Assembly (NCBI GenBank): GCA_009746045.1
Contig: RPFO01000225.1
Coordinates: forward strand, 515,001-579,000
DNA: 64,000 bases
From: Mesostigma viride
Lineage: Eukaryota; Streptophyta; Mesostigmatophyceae; Mesostigmatales; Mesostigmataceae
Direction of reading: 5' to 3'
Positions within the stretch are counted from its first letter, which is position 1. Each line of letters opens with the position of its first letter. The position numbers and the translations under genes are program-made. The notes beneath the pieces were generated by a model. The model saw only the letters and a list, made by a program, of their open reading frames with translations. It was not told the DNA's origin and did no database searches. Positions 55,702 through 64,000 of this stretch are shown piece by piece.

Positions 55702-55947
55702 TGATAAATGGCCAGAGCGTAATGCAGATATTGCCGGCAATGGCACGTGTGCATATAGTATAGCCTGCATAAAAGAAGGCGGCCTGCTACATCGAGGTTG
55801 GGCCGAAGCATGGTTGGCAGACCACCTCTATTCCACGCTATAAAGGGATCGAAACCACCCGCACGAGGCATCTGAACCATGTTGGCGTCACCACACGTGC
55901 TTGCTTCATCTATTCTCAACACAATATCTGGCAGCTTAGTACGTTAG

Positions 55948-58900
55948 ATGGCCACCGTTGCGGAGCGCGCTGGTCCCTGGCGCCTGTGCAGCGCTCTGAA
56001 ATGTAATGTGAGATATCTGCAGGACATGATCGTACCCTCGGCGTGGACTATCCTAGACCTTCTGACCACACCGGAGCTGCAAGAAAAGTGCACGGACCTG
56101 GGAGTTCACGTTGAGCCTACTGCGGATAGATCGAGTCATATCGAGGCTTTACTGAAGCAGCCAAGGGCGGTGGAGGCCGTCTGGAGCGCGGTGTTCTTTG
56201 ACGTGAGATGCCTCGGATTCGACCATCTTATGAACTACTGCATGGCGCTAGGCCTTCAGTGCACGGGCAGCCAGTCCGATCTGCAAAACAGGCTAGCGGC
56301 CTATGACCGCGCCTACATCGACGATATCCTCTTGCTGAAAAGTTTAGGATCGGGCAGCGGGACGAATGATCTTCGTAAGTAGTAACTGTCGCTTGTTTAT
56401 TCAGAGTTGGGGGGAAGGGTGGTCATTAAGGCAGCTCAATTTCTGGGCTCCCTACCGTCACCCCCATCACTCTGGTGAGCCGTTTGCCAGCATGAATGTA
56501 CAGTTGAAACAGGGTGACAGGAGCCAGCATCCTAGTCCTGTAAGTGCAGTACCCGGAAGAAAGAGACAGACATATATTCTAGCTGCAAGTAGCAGCTCTG
56601 GCGTCGGGCTTTCCTTACCATTTGATTTTCCAATGTGGCCACTCGAGGTTGATCGCTGAAATGGGTAGTGCTTGCATCCGCACACTCTCTACCATCTGCC
56701 CTCGCTAGGCTTTTGTAAGGAGACGAAGAAGATGCTGCTATCGTCTATTACAACTGTTCATAAGTGCTGATAGTTTGTTTTTATGATTTAGGTGAACGGC
56801 GATGATGTAGGTTTATGGTTATGGGCTAAGGAGGCCGCCCGCCCGCCCGCCCGCCCGCCCGCCGCCCGCCCGCCCGCCCGCCCGCCCGCCCGCCCGCCGC
56901 CCGCCCGCCCGCCCGCCCGCCCGCCCGCCCGCCCGCCCGCCCGCCCGCCGCCCGCCCGCCCGCCCGCCCGCCCGCCCGCCCGCCCGCCCGCCCGCCCGCC
57001 CGCCCGCCCGCCTGCCCGCCCGCCCGCCCGCCCCGCCCGCCCGCCCGCCCGCCGGCCCGCCCGCCCGCCCGCCGGCCCGCCGGCTCGCCGGCCCACCTGC
57101 CCGCCTGTCTGTGTGCCATGCAGGTCGCATGACGGCCGATTGCCGCCAGTTGCTGGCAGCTAAGGTCCTGCGAGTTATGACAACCGCGGCCGAGAACGAC
57201 GCCCGACGCACACAGTCTACTGATGCGCGGCAGGGTTACGACATTGTGGGGCAACGCCGCGGGGCCCCGGGGCATCAGCAACGCCGGCGCGAGCGTGACT
57301 GCGTGCCAGCTGGCACCCAGTCGGAGGAATCCGAGGATGAATCGGTGGGATCCGAGGATGAGCGGGTGGACCAGGCGAACCCATCAGCACAGGGCACGCA
57401 GCGCCGCTTCGAGGACGGGATTGGTAGCGCCGTGGACCACGCGCTGGGTCTGCGGGAGCTGCTGGATGTGGTCGCGTCCAAGAATAGCGTCGCGCTCTGG
57501 AATGTGTCCCGCACGTGGTTGAGCATGACGGCGGAGGAGGTGTTGGACGCCTCGTGGGCGGCGCTCCGGAGCACGGGGGGGTCCCATCATCATCGCCTGT
57601 CCATCCGCTTTACGGTGGTACAGCTGTACGTTAAGCTGGGCCTGGGGCACATGCTCTACCACTGGTGCGTGCCCACCCTGCTCGCGTGGGGGCTCCTGCG
57701 CTTCATCATACGAGACACGGTACGCGGTGGGATATGCCACTTGTCATGTCCCGGCGGCTGTCACGGTCACGTAGGCAGAGGCATGCCAAGGGTTGCGCCT
57801 GTCTTATAAACTGAACAACGGCATGATAAATGCGGTACATGAGGCTAGTATTGGATTGGATGCTTACCTAGTTGGGCGCCTCGGTCCATGCGCCGGACGG
57901 TGGTGGCCCACTTGCTGGGCGGGTCACAATTAGAGACTAGTGTGAGGTTAGTAGTATGGAAGACTAAATGTGATAAGTGAGTCGCAATTAGGGTACAATA
58001 GTTAGTGTGACACTCGTAAATAATGGTACAAAGGAGTCCTCGGGATGGAAGGGAGGCGTGGGTGTGCCATCCGTGCCCTCTCCGCCCCCCCTTCCTTCTC
58101 GCACTGGCCCTTCTCACACCATGCTTACTAGGAGCAGAACATGAAGGGTGATTTGGCTTGGCCCGGCAGAAAATATGCGTTAAGGCCGATCCATATCTGG
58201 CAACGATATATGTGCCATTAACATGCTGCCTGCGGGCCCATGAGAATAAGTGTAAATAGCACCTTTTGCTCATACCCCATTGCACTCTCTGGCTACGCGG
58301 TGTCTCTGGTTACCCTTGGCAGCCTAAGTCAACAATATGTCTTCTATAAGGCCAGCGGTAGCCATGCAGCCCCTTTCTCGGGCTCCCTTGCTGCAGTGTT
58401 GTGCCTGTGACCACCGATCGGCGGTCTCTAGACCATGAACTCTGTGCATTGCAACCGTTTCCATCGCGCTCGCAGGAGATCTATCAGCTGGAGGCAACCT
58501 TGTCACTACCCCCAGATCGGTTGGAGTTAATCGCACAAGCCCTTGCGAAGTTAGCCGACCGTGAGAGGAAGGTCGACGGCTTCCTGCACCAAGAGCATCC
58601 CCACGCGGAATTCTACAAAGCAGCCATCGACAAGTACCTGGCATTCATGAACGGGCGTGCACAAGGTACCCGCTATAAATATTTATTGGGCATCATGCCA
58701 GGTGTCCCACTTGCAGCGTTGCCCAGGGGGGCCCTTGCATATCTCCAAGGCCTCCTCTCCAAGAAGCACTGCTCTATCCAGTGCCCCTGCCTCAATCTTG
58801 GCCGGTTAAGTTACGTCTGAAACCCTGCCACTGGCCCATTGCCATCTGTCGTAAGTGCCAGCTTGTTCAATGGTGTTGCATGGCTAATCGCAACGCCGCC

Positions 58901-61900
58901 GCTGCTAACTGATATCCTTGTGTATCCTAGTTAAGAGCCTGCCATATGCCACGTCTGCGGTCACAAGGGCTGCTTCCTTATCGATCTTGCATCAAGGGGA
59001 CCAACGTAGTGGCATGCTGTGTGTCACGGCGTATATGCATTACTCTGGCATGTCTACCACGGGTGTCTTCCAGGATGACCACAAAGCACCATGTGTGTGT
59101 ATTGTCCAGCACCATGTGGGTGTGTATGATACCCGGCACCTGTCCCCTCTTATTGCTTGCCTCGGCAGGTGATCCCTCCAGGGTCCCTCGGTCCTTACTA
59201 GTGCACCCTGCGCGGCAGCCGCCGGCCGACGATCAACCTCCGGCCCAGCAGGTACGCCATGTCCTTCATGCATGTACGTATATCATGTGACGAACGACAT
59301 CAAGAAAAGAGAAAGGCACGGGGGGGCGGGTCGTGCGCGGGGAAAGTGCTGTACCTGCAAGCCAGGCGCGATGAGCGGGGCAGGACTGGTTGGGGTCGTG
59401 ACACAAATGGTAGGGTTGCTTGCTTGCAGTGCGTGCATAATGATGGATGCGTGAATTCTTGGAGGAGGTCTTATCTCTGGTAGCGCTAGGGCCGTGTATG
59501 CGATACTGTTTTAACTAAGTTAGGGCCGTGTATCAACAGCTAGGGCCGTCCATGCTCTACTGTTTTAACTACTGTTTCAATTAAGTTAGGGCCGTGTATG
59601 CGTATGGCTTTCTACGATTAGATTTCAATCCTGAGCGGTGCATCGCCTAGTACTTAAAACTTAGCGTTGAAGTAAATCATCGCCACATTCAACCACGGAA
59701 ACAACGAAACCACACCCATAATGTAAAGCTATTTCTCAAGCTCTCCCCATAACAGCTGATAGCGGGCCATATTCGGGGAACTAGGTTATGCATGCTATTG
59801 CCATGTTTGTGGTAGGGGACCACCCTCCCTGCGACATTTTTTATCCTAACCAGCACACCATTTCCGCTTATCGTTTATGTGAGGATGTCTGAGCACCTTG
59901 GATGCGTACATGTTCCGGTGCCCATCCTTAAACAGTGGCTCACCGCTAGGGTACCATCACGGTCTGTTCTTGGTTGCCCATGGTCGCTGTTATTGGAAAC
60001 CGGGACCAGCAAGCAACAGTTTATTTTCAGACCTCTTCTGCCCTGCTCACCCCATCGGATCCCCTGGACAGTATCCACGGATGGCCCACGGCTTCCCTTC
60101 TGCCAGTGACACATCAACCGCTCATCGCAAACACCAAATTCTCTTTTGTGCATTGAAACGTCTGCCTCCTTGGCTTGTCCACAGTCGGGCGTCTTTGCAT
60201 GGATCAAGGCTGCCGCCTCCGGCGCCTCGTCTATCTTTGGGAGTGTCTTTGGGAGTGGCACAGCCACACCAAGCGCACAACCAGGTGTCTCTCTACCGGC
60301 CTGGTTCTCACCGCTTCGAGATGAGGTTGAGACCATGCAAGTGCCCCTGGCTGAATCCGCGCTTATGCTGCTAACGCTGGAGCAGGTTCGTGAGCTGGCA
60401 ACATCCAGAAACTTCCCTCTTTTAGATCGTATGGACAAGCGCTTTTTGTGTCAACTCCTCCTGATGACGGGCACTGTGAGGGTACAGGAAGTGTGGGCGG
60501 CACTGCCACCCAGCTGCCGCACACGGGAGAAAATGGCCAGCTACTGTGCCTGGCACGGCCTGGGAGACGATGGCAACGATGCCGAACTGCTGCACCGGCT
60601 GGCAAAGTTGGAGATGGACAACTTGGACAAGCTGAGGCTGCTGAGTGATCTCCGTGCGTACCCAGGTGTGTTGGGGGTTTGTGTGGAGATAGCCCCGCCA
60701 TTCAAAAATGATTGAACATTCTGGGCACATCGTGCTTTAAACCTCATGGAACCAATGCTTTTGTAAGTTGAAGAACTCGAAAAAAGCTGAAAAGATCATA
60801 AATAGAATAAAACACAGACAGTATGTCTCGCATTTTTTGGGCTCAACTTATTCATTGCTCGGCTTCGTTCCTCGTGTGGCAAACTCAATAAACACAGAGC
60901 TTGGGTCCGACGAGAAGAAGAGGGAGGCTGTTCGCATGGTCCTCTCCCTCCTGCAAGAGGCGCTCCACGCGGACCAGACGCGCGGCACCGGTGACAAACA
61001 CCCCGCCTTGGCCTACCTGGTGGCAGTGTTTCGAGTCAGGGAGCTGCTGGCCCTGCCTGGCCTGGCGCTGCACTATCTGGCAGACCGGACGTTTGAGGTG
61101 GTGGCCGAGGGCTGGATGCAGCTGAGCTTGAGCGAAGGGGAGGGGGATCTGGAGATGGCCCGTCTATTTGTGGCCAGGCTGGGGAGGGCAGCGGGACGCG
61201 TGCGCACTCGGCTCAGCCGTTTCATCGTTTTCCGACAGCTGTTGGCGGTGGACGATGGCTTCCTGGTGGGTATCTACCAAGGCATGGTGCCCAGTTCCTT
61301 CCAGCCAGCGCCCGCTTTTTCTTCTTATCTTTCTTAACACTCGCGAGTACACAGGGTGGGAGTGTCATAGGCCCAGTAGTCTCCCTGCGTAAGGCCGTGA
61401 CCAAAGGCACGTGCAGCATTGCTTTAGAGGGTATTCTTACACTCTTCGTAGGAGATTCCGGGCCCGCTCTTTTCATAGCATCTGTTGCTCGCTATAGCGC
61501 GCTGCATTAACTGCCTATCCATCTTGACGCCTGTCGCCGACCCGCCGGTGCAGCATGACCTTTCTTGGCCGGTCATCGGTCCCCCTGGGCTCTTGCCAGT
61601 TGCTACACCAGTCCCAGCCAAGGCATCGCCTAGTTTCGCTCAGGTTATGCTGTCGGTAATACCAGGAGGCAGGACGACCGGCGCTCCATGGAATTTGTGT
61701 GAAAGTTGCTACCGTCGACCTTTCCTGTTCTGTTTCCCTGTCCCTCCACCTTTGGCTACCTCCAAGCCATTCCCTTGTTCAGTTAAGACTTACTGGCATA
61801 ATATCCCCCACCGCCAGCCAGTGTCCTAGTTGGTAAGAGGGCTTTGTATGTAGACCACTTACTTACTTGCATGCTGCATCCGAGGTAGACTAGAGAGGAT

Positions 61901-62383
61901 GGCTGGGTGCAGCCTACACAGTTAACAGCGGCAGCGATGATGGGTAGAAGTGGGTTTTGCCTTTGCTGCGGTCCCTATGCTTGCCGACGTGCTTGATCTG
62001 CACCAGCTTTCTCCTAGGTCGATTGCTTGAAGCGAATGCAAGTTCTAGCTACTCCCCTGCATGGCCGTCTATAGCTCAGGTGTGGCTCCCCAGATCCATC
62101 CTATGCTCCCATCGTTATGTTTGAAACATGCATGTTCTGGCTGTATTGGCGCGTGCTGTGCGCCATCTGTGCAAAACTCTCGTCGACAATCTGAGTGCAG
62201 GACAATGCTCAGGAACTCGAACAGGCTCTCGAGATGTACACAAGGCACGCATCAAAAGACTTGGCCGCTCTCAAGGCCGAGCTGGCTCACAAGGAAGCTG
62301 CCCCCGCTAGCACGGATGCCGACCGGGTTGAACGGCAGCTGCTCGGTTGCCTCATCAAAGCGGCCACAACACGCGGCGGCAAG
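55948..62383 (+). CDS. Multi-SAP-motif protein, at least eight exons
   Basis: Probable nuclear or DNA/RNA-binding protein, inferred only from SAP-like helix-turn-helix motifs. Exons joined in phase: 55948-56374, 57124-57719, 58476-58665, 59169-59251, 60185-60665, 60898-61265, 61355-61447, 62201-62383. SAP-like pairs lie at residues about 36-72 and 92-120 (LMNYCMALGLQCTGSQSDLQ) and again at about 490-527 and 545-575 (KMASYCAWHGLGDDGNDAEL), an internal duplication. Exon 2 has an acidic run (SEESEDESVGSEDE). The last exon is coiled-coil-like (AQELEQALEMYTRHASKDL). After 62383 it either reads on to a stop at 62441 or splices onward. The function is not known. The 61355-61447 exon is the least certain. 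Confidence 0.7.
56827..57095 (+). repeat. CCCG tetranucleotide array in intron 1
   Basis: About 270 bp of almost pure GCCC/CCCG repeats ending only 28 bases before the exon 2 acceptor at 57123 of the SAP gene. ORFs run through it on both strands (RPPA or RAGG repeats) and are artefacts of the repeat. Confidence 0.95.
59484..59608 (+). repeat. Degenerate tandem repeat TAGGGCCGT...TTTTAACTA
   Basis: About four worn copies of a unit with TAGGGCCGTGTATG and CTACTGTTTTAACTA, in intron 4 of the SAP gene. Unit length varies (about 30-50 bp). Confidence 0.7.
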
Positions 62384-62443
62384 GTAGGCGGTGCTGGAAC
62401 TCTGGTGATCGCTTTGAGGTCAACTCCATCATCAGTTACTTGA

Positions 62444-64000
62444 GTTCCACCCCTGTGGTTTCGTCTGCCATTGCTGACAGCGAGGAAACAAATACATCTG
62501 CTCTTGCTGTCAGCGGGCGACGGCATGCAACTCGGGCATCTATGGCCCATTTATCCGACGGGCCTGACTTCTCAAGCCTCTTTTCCTTGAGGGGGATGGT
62601 TGGGTGTATGTCCGGGTGGAATTTTGCAGATTCTCCCCAGAACCTTGCAAACCTTTTGCCTGCACTTTCTGAGCTGGACTCGTGAGAATCTGTTTTCGCG
62701 TTAACCCATGGTCCGCCGATGCGGTCCATTTGGACCACAACTCACGTAACGTAAATGTAACGCGTAATTCCGTGACCTGCGACGTAAGTGACGTAACGTA
62801 AATATGTCCGGCCGGTCGGGGCAGACCCAACGTGAATGAAAATGCTTAGGTTGGATAGGTAATTGCGCCATAGCCCAGTAAATACCACCACTTTCTTGCA
62901 GGCAGTCACGTGACTTTTGCTAACATTTTTTACCGTTGCGCGCGCATAGAGAGATATGGCTGTCAGCGTGCCATTTTGTGGCAATTTAGGGTTCCGCGGC
63001 TTGAAATTGGTCACATGATGACCCCTGAACGATGATGCATTATTTTGGTACGTCAAGAATGATCAGATTTATGCTGTTGAGGAAACACGCAGTGGCTATT
63101 ACCTCTGTCTTGGTAGTCACTGTCAGACGAGACTTCCCGTTTAGTATCGCCTGTTTCCTTTGGTTCTTGGGAGTTTCCGTCTGCCTGGGCCTCCCGCGTC
63201 TTTACGAAAGTCCGCTGCGCCATTTGCTGGGAACGTGGAAGCGTTAGACGTCATCTTTGCACATATCTTCAACATGGTAATGATGACGGATGCATGGATA
63301 GAGCGGCTATGGCCGCCTCTCCCACTAGTAGCTGCATACGTGACGTATGAGCATGCCGGCCAGCGGAACCCGGCCAGGTCATGATCGAGGCAGGTACGGC
63401 AATGCGTTTGCACGTTGTTTGCAGGGAAACTCGTACGTTCTTACATGTCTTTTGATGAGTAGGATAGTGGTTATTGCAACAGCTTTCCATGCCCGCTCTA
63501 GGAGGGGTATTAGCCACTATGGTGCACAATTAGTGGCACTTCTTTGGGGGATATCGTTCAGTGATGGCAGGTTGGCGTCATGTTTGGATTCCAGCAGGTT
63601 TGGCACTCTATTGTGGTCATTTATATTGCATAATTGTATAGCATGGCATAGTTGGCTGTTTGCGCGCGCGTAAGCCACACATGTACACGCGTGCATTATA
63701 CATGTCAAATGGGGTGTCCGGGTGGTTTGACCAAAGGAAAGCACCATTGGACTATCCAACTAAATTGTCCAATGTTGGTATTGAGGTTTCTGACCCCCCC
63801 CTGAGAAAAATGGGGGGGTGTACTTATTCTTGCACGGAAACGATCGTCTTTTGGCCAACTTTGGTTGGAGCTATTATCCAAATGCCTTGAGTATTATTGC
63901 ATATTCTGAAAGCCCTTGAAGTGTAGATATTCCTAGTACCGGGGTTGAGGGTATTTGGAGTTGTGGTCTAGGAGTTATGATTTTTTTCATTTTCAGGGGT
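62444..64000. other. Right flank, no confident gene
   Basis: It could be intron or 3' flank of the SAP gene. Noted items: GACGTAA/ACGTAACGTAAAT repeats near 62744-62800, a C7/G7 hairpin at 63792-63820, and a TTTTCATTTTCAG acceptor-like end at 63984-63997. No ORF shows a recognised domain. Confidence 0.5.

Noticed and set aside
56788-57281. Long RAGG/RPPA ORFs in the CCCG array
   Set aside because: Open in all frames because the tetramer has no stop. They overlap the intron and antisense of the SAP gene.
63792-63820. C7/G7 hairpin as a transcription terminator
   Set aside because: Bacterial-type terminators are not expected in a nuclear eukaryotic window, and no gene end is nearby.

Overview
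This is a nuclear window from an intron-rich eukaryote, most likely a unicellular green alga (chlorophyte or prasinophyte type), but the lineage is an inference. The evidence is GT-AG introns that join conserved protein domains in a consistent phase, LINE, SINE, Copia, Ty3/Gypsy and hAT-type repeats, abundant C- or G-rich microsatellites, possible TGTAA-type poly(A) signals, and a GT29 (sialyltransferase-like) gene, a family frequent in prasinophytes. No bacterial operon, CRISPR array, rRNA or intact tRNA gene was seen.

Layout. 160-1548: decayed LINE reverse transcriptase. 2582-2851: tRNA-like SINE. 4670-13169 (minus): a large multi-exon gene joining a GT31 domain to a GT2 domain, with introns full of satellite arrays. 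14233-14898 (minus): unplaced ORF. 15801-16074: second SINE. 16507-19168: Copia LTR element with apparently identical LTRs and a 5-bp target duplication. 20176-26550 (plus): ankyrin-repeat gene for which 13 exons could be phased. 27936-30119 (minus): LamG-like domain plus GT29 domain with a long polyproline tract. 31754-32398: hAT-type MITE with 8-bp target duplication. 32964-49921 (plus): prenylcysteine oxidase gene of nine exons; its last exon lies 9.8 kb beyond exon 8, and the intron between them holds a broken Ty3/Gypsy complex (about 41.2-48.4 kb) and a viroplasmin-like ORF. 50400-51290: LINE 3' fragment. 51400-53413: two related ORF groups diverging from an inverted repeat. 55501-55701: TIR element. 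55948-62383 (plus): gene with two pairs of SAP-like motifs.

How the genes relate: the GT31-GT2 and LamG-GT29 proteins both look like Golgi-type glycan-building enzymes, and prenylcysteine oxidase recycles prenylated protein tails. Nothing shows that the genes are co-regulated.

The most unusual signal is in the introns. In two unrelated genes (GT31-GT2 and prenylcysteine oxidase), several introns carry a ladder of degenerate copies of the neighbouring exon edge: the last or first 15-40 bases of the exon together with the splice site, repeated at roughly 80-120 bp steps. These ghost splice edges suggest that introns here grow by tandem duplication of the splice-site region. All readings are by eye. 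Exon models rest on domain continuity and phase, not transcripts.
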